Of a DNA stretch of 64,000 nucleotides, positions 13,673 to 26,912 are shown one piece after another. Source of the stretch: Apostichopus japonicus (Eukaryota > Echinodermata > Holothuroidea > Aspidochirotida > Stichopodidae); contig NC_092581.1 of NCBI RefSeq assembly GCF_037975245.1, forward strand, positions 8,523,501 to 8,587,500. The letters run 5' to 3'. Within the stretch, counting starts at the first letter, position 1; each line of letters starts with the position of its first letter. Both the position numbers and the translations under genes were made by a program. Under the pieces are notes generated by a model that searched no databases, was not told the origin of the DNA, and saw only the letters and a list, made by a program, of their open reading frames with translations.

Positions 13673-13782
13673 ATTGTGCCCTTCATTACCACCATCTGCA
13701 GAAAGATTTTGTCCCCTCGATCTCTTAAACCGAGCAGCATAGTGGAGAGGGGTCGCATCATCGTCTCCTTTCTTTGTAGGAA
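13673..13782 (-). CDS. TRPA1-like, short ankyrin exon
   Basis: The exon is 110 bp; the acceptor is a T-run ending TTACAG above 13782 and the donor is AAT|GTAAGTAC below 13673. Two bases complete a Val codon from the previous exon, then 36 codons follow, ending in phase 0. The segment reads PTKKGDDDATPLHYAARFKR followed by a Ser/Gly/Asn-rich tail. The DDDATPLHYAARFKR signature is an ankyrin helix that, in TRPA1 homologs, is followed by a variable charged or polar insert before the next repeat; the tail here fits that insert. The phase joins cleanly to the exon at 3615-3797, so no intervening exon is required in the 9.9 kb intron. Confidence 0.85.
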
Positions 13783-15214
13783 CTGTAAAAAAAAATAATA
13801 ATAATAATAATCATAATTTTTTTATATTAATATGTACAAAAAGTGAAATGTTCTATTTAGATGCCCTTCCAAAGCTTGATTTGCTGATAATTTCTACAGC
13901 ATCAGAGACTAAGAGAGCAAACAGAAGCTTCCCTTGATGGTACCCCATAACCGTCTAGTCAGATGCTGCCTTGCTGAGCATCTATCACCATGGCAACAGC
14001 ATTGAGAAATGCATTATTGACTGATCCTTGCACCAACCAACAGAACTGTACATGTATGCAATATCTGTCATTGAAAAAGAAGTACTAAGCTTGTCAACTT
14101 AAAGCTTTGAAATGTTCTGTTTTTTTTTGCATTTGAAGCTAACAATTTGGGGGCAGATAATAGTGTTTCATGTCCTATAGTAAGACATATGGATTTTCTT
14201 TTTGTCTCTCTCTGTTTTTACAGATTATAACTTGAAAGATGTTCTCTAAACCATCAAATCTTTGATTTCAATATAAATGGAATTATGAAGTATGTACTAG
14301 TAAGTAGTAAACATAACCCTACCAATCAAGTTGACAAGATCGTTGTTGTTACTGTATATATACGGCAAACAGTAATTGTTTTGCAAATTTGTTTTGCCTG
14401 GTAAATGATTCCTCCCCACAAGAGAAACGTAACAGAGTTATGGCATGCGATTATCTTTATGTTAAGTAGTTTACACAAAATACAAGTATTTTAAATATTT
14501 ACAGTACAGGGTTGATTGCTTGAAACTGCTTTGCTAATAAACAGTTAACATAATCTCCAGTTCAGTTTTGAAAACTTAGTGACTTTTTTTCATGGTACCA
14601 GTTTTGCTTGACAATCTAACCCAGATAAGGAAATAATCTGAAGCTCAAAGTAATCACAGTGGAGAGACTTTGACCAGTAGGATTAAAAAACATTCTTGAA
14701 AGCAAGGTAATTAATCACATGATCCTTTTTCAATTTTTAAGGTTGTGGAGCAATACTTTGCACAAGTTATGGATAAGTGATATATTTTTGCAAACATATA
14801 TAACTCTGAACCGGGTGTGAGGTTTTAAATGATTGGTTGTCCTATGTACACTAGGGTGTTTATATTTAAACTAGTGTAAGTATCCAATATCTCTGATTGG
14901 TAGAAAGTGAACATGTGATTGCAATGTGTGCAAGACTATTTCAGTAATTTGTTCAGTTCTTTCTGTATAGCAGATGGCCCAGATCTCCATCCCTCTGTAC
15001 GTCAACAGCACTAAAGAATAATCACCCCTGAATTGTAAATAAATCATCGTTAAAGTAGACTATTTGTCCTTGGAGCCGTTGTTCTTGCATCTCCTCATCA
15101 TCGTCCCTACAATGCCATCAAACATTCAAAATATAGCCTTACTTGACTGGAGTTGGGTCAACACAACAGTTCATCTAACCCAGTATGTTTATGAATTCAA
15201 ATATTCAAAACACT
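13783..15214. other. intron, no recognised element
   Basis: AT-rich intron directly upstream (in transcript sense) of the 13673-13782 exon. A short (TAA)n run adjoins the exon's T-rich acceptor. I see no gene or complete transposon. Confidence 0.5.
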
Positions 15215-15222
15215 ATCTAGAT

Positions 15223-15571
15223 CAGGAGTGGGCAACCTTTTTGAATGAATGGGCCAGATATAAGGGGTGAAAATTGACTGGGCCGCACCTAACCAACGAC
15301 CTGCTGTTGATTTCAAACCAAATTGATTCCGACGACTTTCAAGCAACAGGTTTGTGTACTTAATCTGTTTTCACAAAAACATAAATGTCAATACAGTACA
15401 GTTGATAATGAATGGGGATAATAGGCCGACCTGACACCATCGTTAGTGCCGATAAATTCTAAGCAGCCAGCTCATTTTTGTGATGATGTAAAATATATAG
15501 ATTTTTTTCTTGAGACAAAAAATCACCGGTGGGCCGCATGTGGCCCGCAGGCCGTAGGTTGCCCACCCCTG
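15223..15571. mobile_element. hAT-type MITE with 8-bp target duplication
   Basis: Ends are CAGGAGTGGGCAACCT (15223) and its inverse AGGTTGCCCACCCCTG (ending 15571), 15 of 16 matching. The flanking octamer ATCTAGAT is exactly duplicated at 15215-15222 and 15572-15579. An 8-bp duplication and CAGNGGTGGGCAACCT ends are typical of hAT-derived miniature elements. At 349 bp it has no coding capacity. Subterminal GGGCC(A/G) motifs occur on both sides. Confidence 0.92.
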
Positions 15572-16941
15572 ATCTAGATGAATCTTTAAGTAGTTGCTTG
15601 TGTTACCAATTTCTGTTAATATTACTAAACATTCTTGCACATATTACCATGACCACACACTGAATATTATCCAAAATATAAGATGCAATTGATCAGTGAC
15701 CACATTACAATGCCCTCCTGGATTTTTCAACCGATAGTTTAGAGTATGAACGATAATCTATTCCAATCCTCTGAAAAAATTTTCTCAGTCAAAACATTTT
15801 CCGCATAAAATTTGTTCCACCTGATTCGAAACACAAATTTCAACTTTTCTTAATTTAAAATGCAACTTGGCTATGTACTGATGCCAATGGACTACTGTTC
15901 ATTGTTACAGGATTTCACAAGAGAATTCTATCAAATATTTGCAAAATTAAAACTGAAAGGGATTCTTCATAACCTACCACAATACAATGTACATCATTTC
16001 AAAGAGAGTTCACTTTGATCTAGCAGTTATGTCTACAGTCTACAATACTTTATGTACACACTTTAACCTCGGTCCACCCTACCATATCATATCCTTTTAG
16101 CCATGTTTGTTCTGTGCATAGAGAGAGAGTGTTGCGTTCTTGCTGAATATTATTAGAAGGTATACAGTAATATAGGACAACAAATCATCCACAGACCATT
16201 CAGTCAAAATTAGATTGCAAGGCTCTTAGTAAATATTGATTTCTTAATATATTCTTTTGTTGGCATTTGCCAAGTTAGCTTTTATTGTCATTAAGAGACA
16301 GTACTGACAAACAAAAATGCTGATGATAAAATAAGGCTTACTAGCCTGTGGGATATAGACTTTCTTGTAAAACTGAAAGTTTATTAATAGTCTGTCACAC
16401 ATTTCATGGACATTCCTAGGTGAAGTGACAAACACTACCTTCCAAACTAAACTACTAACGTTGTTCCAAGCTAAATCGTTTCTTGTGACCGATCTTATCT
16501 TTGCAGCTAGAGATACACTTTATAGATTTCAATAGTGCTGAAGTCAGCCATTCTTTTCAGTGTTAAAAATCAACACACATAATTCCTTGGTGAGCTTACT
16601 AGATGAATGTAGGCTAGCTTGCAGGAAAATTCATATAATTCATTGTAACACCAGCCTAATGGGAGACATCCAGCCAGCAAATCCTTTAAGCCACTACTAA
16701 CCTTCACATGCTCTAACACTTCTGATGATATTTTACAGACCTGGTTATAACGTGTTATTCAGTATGTCTACAATTTGAAATAGAAAACAGAGCAATTCCA
16801 TCTACTGAAACTACAATGTGGATGATTGTGTCAATCACCCTGGGATCATGTTTTGATGGATACCTGTAGTTTGGCAAATATTCTGGGAACTGACTGCAAA
16901 AGCAGTTGATTCTTTAGCCAAGTCCCACAGGTACAGTATAC

Positions 16942-18141
16942 TAGTGTTTGCACGGGTTATCCGGGTACCCGGGTACCCGCCCGACGTGATACTACCCGGT
17001 TCCTAATTTATTACCCGAATCCTACGCAAAGTGTGATTTAAAAAAAAAAAAATGGCAAACCGACGGTTAGGCAGATTTCCCATTGACTTAGTGTGGTGTT
17101 AGGCGACAATGTGGTCGAAGATAACAGCAATAACGAAGGGGCCCGCTCGACGCGATACTACCCGGTTCCTAATTTATTACCCGAATCATACGCAAAGTGT
17201 CATTGTATAAAAAAAAATTGCAAACCGATGGTTAGGCTGATTTCCCATTGACTTAGTGTGTTGTTAGGCTACCATGTGTTCGAAGATAACAGCAATAACG
17301 AAAGCTTTCCATAGATATCTTATAACTGCGTCACAATTTCAGCTAATAAACAGATGGCTAGGCTAGACTACTCCGATTGACTTAGTGTGGTGTTAGGCAA
17401 CCATGTGGTCGAACGTAACAGCAATAACGAAAAAATTCCATGGATATCTTATAACTGCGTCACAACTCCAGCAAATAAACAGATGGTTAGGCTTAGCTAG
17501 ATTTCTCATTGACTTAGTGTGGTGTTAGGCTACCATGTGGAAGAAATTATTATTTATTCATTCGTTTATTTCAAAGAAGGAAAGGCTGACAAGGAATTTT
17601 ACGCGATGTTTATGGATTATAGACGGGATAACTAAAAATAGTAATCGCAAGTGGCCTTTTACTAATCGTTTATTCCAAATGCGATCAAATTGCACGAATC
17701 GCGCAATCTCGCGGCTAATGCGAACCCTAAGCCTGCATAATAGATAGTAGTAGTATTAAAAACTGTTTAAGACCTAAACTGGATATTTATATGGTTTGAT
17801 CCAATAGACGTGCACGAGCTAGCATAAGCAGCGGCGGCAGTGCGATGTTAGTAGTAATGCTAATTATAATTAAATAATTAATGTATTAACAAGTTAATGA
17901 AAGAAACAGAAGCAAATAAAAATTATTGAGGGAGGTTTTATACCTTATCTTAAACCTACGTATTTGAACATGAAAACATTGTCATTAGAGAATATAATGC
18001 ATTTATTACAGCATCCAATATGTAATTTCTTGAAAATCGGGATACACGAGGGTAAACAATTTTTTTCCGGGTACCCGGATACCCGACGGGTAACGGCCCT
18101 CGGGTACCCGGTTCCCGATTTTTGGACCCGTGTAAACACTA
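16942..18141. mobile_element. non-autonomous hAT-type element, 1.2 kb, GGGTACCC-rich ends
   Basis: Ends TAGTGTTTGCACGGGT (16942) and the inverse of TAGTGTTTACACGGGT (ending 18141) match at 15 of 16 bases. The octamer CAGTATAC is exactly duplicated at 16934-16941 and 18142-18149. Both ends carry clustered GGGTACCCG motifs. The interior contains diverged direct repeats: the CGCGATACTACCCGGTTCC block (16980 and 17150), and a segment with GACTTAGTGTGGTGTTAGGC repeated about four times (17083, 17238, 17376, 17509). No transposase frame was found, so mobilisation would depend on another element. Confidence 0.9.
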
Positions 18142-18149
18142 CAGTATAC

Positions 18150-18937
18150 TGTACATTATCATATACTGTAATGTACACTTGTACAGTACAAACCTGTTTG
18201 TTTATGGTAGATAGTAACTGCCTTATCTTGAGTAAACCTATAACTTGCTATTGCTGAGAATGCACATTGTAGTCTTTGCTGTTACACAGTACTGTAAGTA
18301 CCTAGCAACTGAGTGCACAAATATTGATTATTATTATATTGTCATTGATCCATATATATGTCACAAAGGCCACTATTAAAATGACATGTCACTTAATAAA
18401 GCACTGTTGAGATTCACTACAGTGGACATCATGTCAAGTGGGTTCTCAAAATCCTAAAGTACAGTAATCAAAAAAAGGCTCAGCAAGGAATCAAAAGTTA
18501 AGATGGCCTGATGCTTTGATAGTTAGAGGGAACTTCTTCGGAGGCAAACTGAAATGAAGCCAGACTAAGAACACATTTATATGAAACAGAGAGACAACAA
18601 AATAAGACGATACCAGGACTTTATAGAATGAGGTGCTAAGGTTGTTTTACAATATCCAACCTCAGAAGTGGTCAAGAGACGCCTCCCACCCCTCCACACC
18701 TACAAGCCCACCCCGTTTCCAAACCAACAGCTTTCTACATAAAACAAGTGCTAATACAGCTTTTAATACAACTTGACAGAGCTCTGTGGTATATTATTTA
18801 CCAAATGGAATCATTTTCAATATTCCTAATCCTCTTCTACCCTTGTATCTTTGTTTCCTGATGTCCAGAAAACACAAAATGAACAATAATTTGCTGTTAA
18901 AAAGATGAAGGACACATCCACACTGCTGCACACTTAC
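18150..18937. other. intron between hAT element and exon, nothing recognised
   Basis: No gene, RNA or complete mobile element is visible. Several TACAGTA/TACTGTA words lie at 18140-18200 and 18280-18300. Confidence 0.5.
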
Positions 18938-19106
18938 CTGCTCCATGTGCTACCAAAAGTTTAGCAATCTCCAGATGATTGTACCTTGCAGCGTAATGGA
19001 GGGGTGCAAGATTGTTCTCATCTAATTCGTTAACTTTTCTCTTCTTCTTCGTGGTGATACTCTCAAGGATCTTCTGCATCACCTGAACATCTCCATCTCG
19101 TGCAGC
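18938..19106 (-). CDS. TRPA1-like, exon with first ankyrin repeats
   Basis: The exon is 169 bp with acceptor TTTGCTCATTCTCCAG above 19106 and donor GCAG|GTAAGTG below 18938. It enters in phase 0 and leaves in phase 1. It starts AARDGDVQVMQKILE, has a basic KKKRK stretch about residues 21-25, then a canonical ankyrin unit containing NNLAPLHYAARYNHLEIAKL and ending LLVAHGA. The basic linker between the first helix pair and the LHYAARYN repeat is also known from other invertebrate TRPA1 proteins. The downstream intron (13783-18937) carries two hAT-type elements. Confidence 0.9.
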
Positions 19107-19609
19107 CTGGAGAATGAGCAAAGAGGTCAAAAAGTTATGTTTGACAGTGAAATATTGTGGTTTTACCACTCCTGAAGGTGAATGCCATATTATTATGGTA
19201 ACAAATTAAGCACCACAAACGTTTACTGGGTTGGACACTTTTAATGCTGATATGGATTCTTACATGTCTCCTCTAACCATATATACTAGCATGTACAGTA
19301 TTGGATACAAATTGGTGACACTTCTATTTAGCACTATGATGAGTATCATGCCCTCATTGATCAACTTGGGAACCAAATTACAACCAAATTACTTTTCATT
19401 CCACAGTTTAATACTAATAGTACTGAAATCCTTCACTGGTTTTCTCGCTTGATGAATCATCCATTCCATTCCGCTACATGCTATTCCTCAAACTTGTTCA
19501 TATTAAATCAATACAAACTAAAATTTCACATAGAAATTTAAATGAGAAAACGAAATTTTGTATAACATACATGTAATGCGGGTAACTCTAGCTATTTTAT
19601 CAAACACAG

Positions 19610-20145
19610 TGGTCTATTCATCTCTTCATACTGTAATGATCTAACCTATCATTAAGCCTACTAACTACTACGTATAGTGTCATAAACTCTCACAGCATAT
19701 CAGGCAATAATTCAGTGGTACTGTACAGTACAGTATATTCATCTCTGTGTTCTGTAATGATCTAACCTAACATTGAGCATGCTACTACTACTGCATAGTG
19801 TTATAAACTCTCACAGAATATCAGGGAATAATTCAGTGGTCTATTCATCTCTATACTGTAATGATCTAATCTAACATTAAGCCGGCTACTAACTACTATA
19901 GTGTCATAAACTCTCACAGCATATCAGGGAATAATTCAGTGGTCTATTCACCTCTTTATACTGTACTGTCATGATCTAACCTAACATTAAGCCTGCTACT
20001 AACTACTAAAGTGTCATAAACTCTCACAGCATATCAAGGAATAATTCACTGGTCTATTCATCTCTTTATACTGTAATGATCTAACCTAACATTAAGCCTG
20101 CTACGACTATACAGTATAGTGTTATAAACTCTCACAGCATATCAA
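19610..20145. repeat. tandem repeat, 100-125 bp unit, 5 copies
   Basis: Five successive units begin with a variant of TATTCATCTCTTTATACTGT (about 19610, 19737, 19843, 19943, 20053) and continue with TAATGATCTAACCTAACATT, GCCTGCTACTAACTACT and AAACTCTCACAGCATATCA. Unit length varies because of small insertions of ACAGTA-type words. The array sits about 500 bp from the 18938-19106 exon, in the 5.5 kb intron. Confidence 0.85.
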
Positions 20146-23100
20146 CTACAAAATACTACTGTATGGTGCCTGTTTCTAAAAACCCATATATACTGTACAC
20201 ATTTGCTCTTGTATAGCAATTTGCATAGCAAATTTTACATAGCATTTTGCAATGCGATTCCAGATAAATTATTCCCTGTATATGTACATACAGTTACATG
20301 TGCAGTACTGTAGTATGTACATGTAAGGCTTGGTTCCCGAAGCTATAGTGAATCATACAGTAGTATTGTACAGTAGTATTGACTGTACTGTGTGGTAATC
20401 TGATGTACATGTATCATTACTATATAGGTGAATGCTGGGTTTACTTTTCTTTTCTAAAATATCAAAATGTCCAGAATAATCCAAAAATTGGAATATTATA
20501 CTGTAACACCCTCCCCCATCCCCCCATCTGCCAACTCTAGGGCCTACAGGACAGAACTTATCAAACTTCTATAAATTTTAACATGCTAAAATTTGGAGTC
20601 AGTGATGATCATTGTTAAAGACCTGATGGTTCAAGTGAGCAATGCCAGTACACAATACACACTTAAAGTTGTTTGCTCACCTTATTCACACAACAGAGTA
20701 CCTTAACTGTTAAATCTCTCCCATAGCAACAGTCTAATTAGTAATATGTATAATGAACAATATCCATCAACAATCTGCACACTGTAGAGTACAGTAGGAC
20801 TGTGCTAATAAATGACTTCAACACACAAGCCACTGCCATACAAACGTGGATGCATAAATTCTATGGTTTCATGCAATATATATCAGTCAACAACGGCATG
20901 TACAGATTAAACGACTGTGTATGCTCATAATTTTATGGGCCTAGATACTTAACACAAAGATTGTTTAGATATGTACAGTATGTTACAATTAATGGCAACA
21001 CATTTTCACACTTTTAAAACAAACTTAAAGACATTTCCAAGCATCTATTTTAATGATGATCCTCATGTTTCAAAAAACAGTTTGTTTGCAAGCTTAGATG
21101 GTGAAATAAACCGAGCAAGAAAGTCTTCATTAAAGTTTGGTACCATCAAGTGGTGCTTCTTTCTGCTGTTCAACGACCTCTTAGTTCCATTTAAATTATC
21201 TGGATTGATCACAATGGTAAGCTTTTTTGAACTAATGTACCTACAGTAGTTCAGCCAACAATGTGACCTAAACAGACTGAATTTGGTTGAAATATAGCTA
21301 TTTTGATACCACATGATTCTTCATTGCTTAAATATATACCTGGAGCATTAAATTGAGAGTGCCTAATTATATGGCAACTTTGTCAACACAATTAGAATTT
21401 AGTCAAAAAAAAAACTGCCATGAAACATAATAACAAACATGAAACATGACATATGGGTCTGCTGCACTATGGTCATACTCTTTGGATAGCAATGAATTTG
21501 GGAAGTTATAAAATAAAATATGTTTTGGGTAGTGCAGAATGCCAGGATATGTATGTTGGTTAGATCACAACATCAGTGTTAAGGTAAGGCGTTAGGGAAA
21601 AATACCAATTGAGCACTAAGTCTACTGTGGCTGTAGTCATCAAAATAACAACGTTAGCAAGCAAAATCTTGTTCACCAATTACATCATATGTCATGCATC
21701 AGTTTTCATGTCTCAAACATGAATTTAGGGCTGAATGTATGTGTACAGTAATTCCCTTAATTACTAAGTACTTTTGCTTCCGTGACTAACGTTCCTTTTG
21801 AAATGACTCAACTTCCCAGTTTATAATTATTGTCTTATCGAACACTCAGAAGCAGCTATTACATTCTGGCAGTCACTGAGGTACTGCACTCAACTATACT
21901 TACAGCTTAAAACTTCCCACTTTTGTCCAATGCTAGAATTTCAATTGTTAGGCTACACTTTAGACTGATCTTTCAATTTAATATTAACTGAAACAAAATA
22001 ATCGACCATATTGAAACTACAATTTGAAGCAAGTGACATGTTCTTCAAAGGAAATGGTTTCCATGCTTTTAAACAAATGGAATGCCCTTCTTCTGAGAGA
22101 GTTCCTGAAAATGCATTGCCAACTTAAACAATATTTACACAATTAATTTTTACCCAACTTGTAGGACTTTTGAATATTTCTAAACATGTTAAATACCTTC
22201 ACAATTCAAGTAAATGTTAAATATTTATCAAATTTTGAAAGATGCACATGTACTGTATGTATCTGCTAAATGCCATTTAATACATTAAATTTGCATAACT
22301 CGGTATTGCAAGCTGACTGTCAACACAGACATACAGTGAATGTCATTGTTGTCATCCAAATTCTTGGACTACGGCTCGGTCACTTTCTTCTGAAAGTACG
22401 ATTGTTTGTCGCACCTTATTCTGGGTGATGGAGTACAGTAAATTCTAAGCAATAGTTGCCTGGGTTAATGTGTGCCTTTAGTCATGTTGAATTGCTTGAA
22501 TGAACGTTTTCATTGAAGAAGTGCTGCTCACAGTCACAGTATGTCTAGCAGTGTTACTAGAAGTTATAAAGTAACAACTTGTTACTGGTACTACGGTTGT
22601 GATGGACATTGAAAGGTACACTATTTAAGTCTAGGCTACATCTCGTATGTACAACTCAAAATAAAACGCATTTGGTCCGCATGGCTCCATGATGACTGAT
22701 TAAGTTATTATTCAATAGATTTCTGGATAAAAATGTCCATTTCAACCATTGTAATAATTTGAAAATTTGTAGTTTGAAATTTAGTAGTTTCAGAATATAC
22801 CGTATACGAGTGTTGTTTTGTATGCAGCGGTGCTATGCAGGAATCTGCAAATTAGTGGCAAGGTTGACTCTGCCGAGGTGCATGTGTGACATCATGAAAA
22901 CGTTGGATGGGGGTAATGCATAGAAACATGGCAACTTGCAAAGAGCATGGGTGGGATTTCATAGAAAACTTGTTTTCCTAGATACAGTATGGAGTTGAAA
23001 AAAACTTTTAAATTGTATCATCATGATTGTATATTTGGATGTTGGGCACTACTAAAGTGGCTCTATAACAGTTTTCCTTAAAAATGACCTGTTGCACAAT

Positions 23101-24576
23101 GTTACTGGCTATACCTACAGTATAGTAAGCCTAGCAACTGCAACTCTTGCAAAATGTATACAGTATGTATGCTAACCCCTTTCATTAGTTTTTGGTGAGG
23201 TGGACAATTTAAAGAGAGATAAGCCCCAAACATAACATGCTGTACAGTAGGCGTAGTACACTAGTAACCGTGTTCTATTTCTGCTGTAAACAGTATCTCA
23301 CAGTTGTTTAAAAAAGCCTTGCTGTTGACTGCCACATGATTAGTACCCAAAGGATGATTTGTCCTGAATTCTCCAGACTAGACCCCATCCCGAGTCCCCT
23401 CCCCCTCTTCCCTGGCCCCCCAAGAGGCTTTTAAGACCCAGAAAATAAGCTTTTCCTTTTCCTTACTTTTTCCAGATTTTCACTGTTTTCCATAATGCAT
23501 GGGAACCATGTAAGGAAGAGATGGACTGGTGAAATGTGTCTCAGTGGTTTATAAGACTTACTTACTAAAAACATTGGGTTTAACTTTTGATATTTTTATC
23601 ATAACTGTACGTTTTTATTTCATCTTCAAATGCCTTCTAGGTGAATTGTAATATGAAATGAGATTTGTGAAAAGAACATTTTAGAACTGAAAGAACATTT
23701 TATAAAACAAAGAGACAAGTTTTTAACCTATTTTTCTAAATTACCCATAACCCCAATATCTCCAAACATTCCTTATATTTGGCATTCTTCTATTTCCTGC
23801 ATTTGCACACATCAAATGCTGGTACATAGCATGCAAGGAATTTGATGCATTCAGTGTTTGTATATGAAACACTAGCAGGTGTTTGCTAGCAACACAAATA
23901 TCTGTTCACGCTTCAGTTGTTCACAACTGAAGCCACCTTGATTCTCAAAGAAACCTGTGAAGGCAGATAATACACACAATGGGCATAAAGCATGCAGTAG
24001 GCTACTGTTCAAAGGAATAGCTGAATGGTAAAGACTGTGATTCATCCAGTTGCTATCAATGGTCAAATACCTTCTTTAGAAATAATTGTTGATTGAAACC
24101 AATACATGAATTTGAAATGCACCCAGGTTTCTTTTGTTCTGAAAATTTCATTCAAATACAACCTCCATATGGTTATATAACCATATGGAAGTTAAATAAT
24201 ATATATTATTTCCCTGTTGAATAAGTGAGTGAAATATTACAAAGAGAGACTAAAACATTTCCAACTAAATTGCTGTGATGACATGATATGCTCTGTTGTT
24301 GCCTGCCATGGGTATTAAAAAATTTTTTTTTAAATTCCACCAAATTTGAAAAGTTCATTCTGTTTGTATCTTTGCCATTCAAAATGCTACGAGGATGTGA
24401 TTTTGACATAAAGATGTAGAAAACTTCCAATATTTTCCAAAAACTTCCAGTATTTTTATTAAGCAATGAACTTCAGCCATCAGAATATTCCTATTAATTA
24501 GTGGCCAGCCAGTCTCCTGTAGTGTACAGTGTAAACTGAATACCCATAGAAAAGAGTGAACTAAACATGGCATCAC
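20146..24576. other. intron, unassigned, includes a 26-bp palindrome
   Basis: AT-rich intron. TACAGTA-type heptamers are dense around 20170-20420. A perfect 26-bp palindrome, TCCATATGGTTATATAACCA plus six bases, spans 24164-24189. Open frames at 20971-21249 (+) and 21063-21314 (-) overlap each other and lack splice support. No complete transposon ends were identified. Confidence 0.45.
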
Positions 24577-24806
24577 CTGATGAAGTGAGAGATCGAGTTC
24601 CTCAGAGCTTTCCCATCTCTGCAGACCACCTTCTACATAAGTGCTTCCCATGTCTCGATTTCTGTTCAGAGGGTACCTCATCTCGAAGTCTGCCCCAAGA
24701 TTGTAGCTTCCATTTGTTTGAGACATGTTTGAGGACTCATCGGGCTGTGGTCCTATGCGGTTTGATCGGATCGATACTTTGCTGGCACTGAGAGAAGTTT
24801 TGCTAC
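24577..24806 (-). CDS. TRPA1-like, N-terminal exon before the ankyrin repeats
   Basis: This exon of 230 bp has a strong acceptor (pyrimidine-rich tract ending CCCCTCAG just above 24806) and a donor CATCAG|GTGATG below 24577. It enters in phase 1 (two bases complete a Gly codon) and exits in phase 0 after 76 codons. The encoded segment is Ser/Asn/Arg-rich and hydrophilic, starting SKTSLSASK and ending in a Glu-rich stretch followed by LDLSLHQ. In invertebrate TRPA1 homologs a similar SLHQ motif directly precedes AARDGD, which is exactly what the next exon starts with. No membrane segment or signal peptide is present, as expected for the cytosolic N-terminus. Confidence 0.82.
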
Positions 24807-25560
24807 CTGAGGGGACAGAGAAGAGAGATAACACAAATATAAGAGTATTTTGAATGCTAAAGTGTCCAAGTTACTATACTTTATGAACAAGAAACACTTA
24901 CAGGTAGCCAATTTGAATGAAACGTTAAAATGATCCCGTTGGGAAATTTCCATGTTGAGAGAAGTGTACAACTTGAGGTTCAGTTAAATAGTCTTCTGTT
25001 TAAAGCAACTCCTTAAATCTCCAGTAACCATGACCGCTTCATTGCAGATCCCACAGAGACTCTTCCAAAACATTTAGGGACCTACAATTCATCATTTTAA
25101 ACATAAGTTTTTGGATAACTAGGGTATTATCTCCTCATTGTTTTAATTAACATGATGATGATCACAGAGGTGTGCATACTGCACAGAACAGTAATTTCTT
25201 TGAGGGTATACAGTGCAGCTAGCAGGGACTGTAGATAAAGAATTGGCCACACAAAGTGACACATTCCTAGCCAACTAGTTTTCTTGGATGTCTTTGTGCC
25301 TTAATTAACATCATCCTTTACATTCTCTATACAGGAGAAATTGATTTGAATTATAAAATAGGTCAGTATGCTGGCAGCAAAGTGGTCATGTTTGATTTCC
25401 TCATCATGATAACATCCAAACAAACTGTAGGCTTAAGAAGTACTTACTGTAGGTACATGACTACTGTAGGTTATTGAATTTTCCTTTCATTGGAATTTAA
25501 TCGGAGACTGTTGAAATATTTTCTTCAGGATTGCGCTTCTGTTTCCGAAGCAAATATGTA

Positions 25561-26605
25561 TAGTCAGTTGGGGTAAAAAAAAACAAGGGGGTAGTTGGGG
25601 TAAAAAAAAACAACCCCTTTTATAGAAGGGGAATATTTAGCCAAAGTCCCAATTTATTTTGGGTGACAGTCCTACATGTCTAGTTTATTATTATATAATT
25701 TCTGGAACTCTATGTCACTTCACTGCCAATCACCGCTTCATAGAATCAAGGGAATGCTAAACTAGCAAAATTTTGAGTTTGTACCACATATCCAAACTTT
25801 CTCCTGCATACCCAGCTTATATGATGTGGCGATTATTCCAGCAGTTATAGCATAGTAGTTAGTGATATTACACTCCCCCATGGTAGAATTACTCCAACTT
25901 CATTCACGCTTCATGGGGGGGCCTTGTTTTTTTTACCCCTAAAAAATGATGCGAATGGGGTAAAAAAAAACAAGTACTTTCCGGCTCCAATGTACTCCCT
26001 ATTTTGCCTGAATGGATAAATTTTTCCATAATGTTGATTTTAGAGGTAAGGCAAATAGTTTTCATGTCTGTGTTGTGTCAAAAATGTTAAATACTGTAAT
26101 TAGGCAGAAGTAACTGAAATTGGCTCTACTCTAATGTTTCTACTATATTACACCACATTTGTGTAGCATCATATACACACTGTACAGTATGAATATGGCT
26201 GAGCATGACATATGACACGAGTCATCCATAATTTCGAATTAAGACAATTTTACAATTTTTTTCCTTTTTCATGTAAAGGTAGTAGCTCATACTTAGATGT
26301 AATTATATGCAAACACGATTTTAAGGTACATTCATGAAGAAAATAGCTGTTTTCTAGCACTGTTTTTTTTTACCCCAGCATTGTTTTTTTTTACCCCAAA
26401 TTAAGCAAATTTTTGGGGTAAAAAAAAACAACATTTTTCGCCAAAAACGGCACTTTCCTTTTACAAAAAAGTTATTTTTGTTAGATTCTCTTTAAGAGAA
26501 TCCCACTCCACACACTTGAACATCGGAACCGAAAAAATACCTCTTACTCATCAATTTTTAGAGCAAACTTTAGGTAAATTGTTTTTTTTTTACCCCACCT
26601 GACTA
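25561..26605. mobile_element. TA-flanked element with repeated GGGGTAAAAAAAAAC motifs
   Basis: Ends TAGTCAGTTGGGGTAAAA (25561) and the inverse of TAGTCAGGTGGGGTAAAA (ending 26605) match except one base, and TA dinucleotides flank both ends (25559-25560, 26606-26607), as for Tc1/mariner-type insertion. The core motif GGGGT followed by nine or ten A and C occurs forward at about 25570, 25597, 25957 and 26415, and reversed at about 25925, 26362, 26382 and 26580. The 1045 bp length and absence of a long frame suggest a non-autonomous element. The superfamily is inference from the TA duplication only. Confidence 0.75.
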
Positions 26606-26912
26606 TATTTGTCTTTTAACCAAAGAAGTGCCAGCGTGTGTGCAAAACCATGTTGGCATGAGTCCAGGGGCCCTGCCATATGGCCTTTGGAAGGAACAAA
26701 GGGGCAAAGCCCCTTAAAGCTTGCAATTTTCATCTGAAATCAGCTTTAAATTAGCAGAATTGTATAGTTAAATGGAAGGTCATTATAATTAATTAAAGAA
26801 AAAAAATAGAATCAAAATGTGAATGAATGGGTGGGATATATAATACTGTGCAACCCTACCATAAATATCAATATATTGATTTCACAAAATGAAAATAGCA
26901 ACCGCAACGCTG

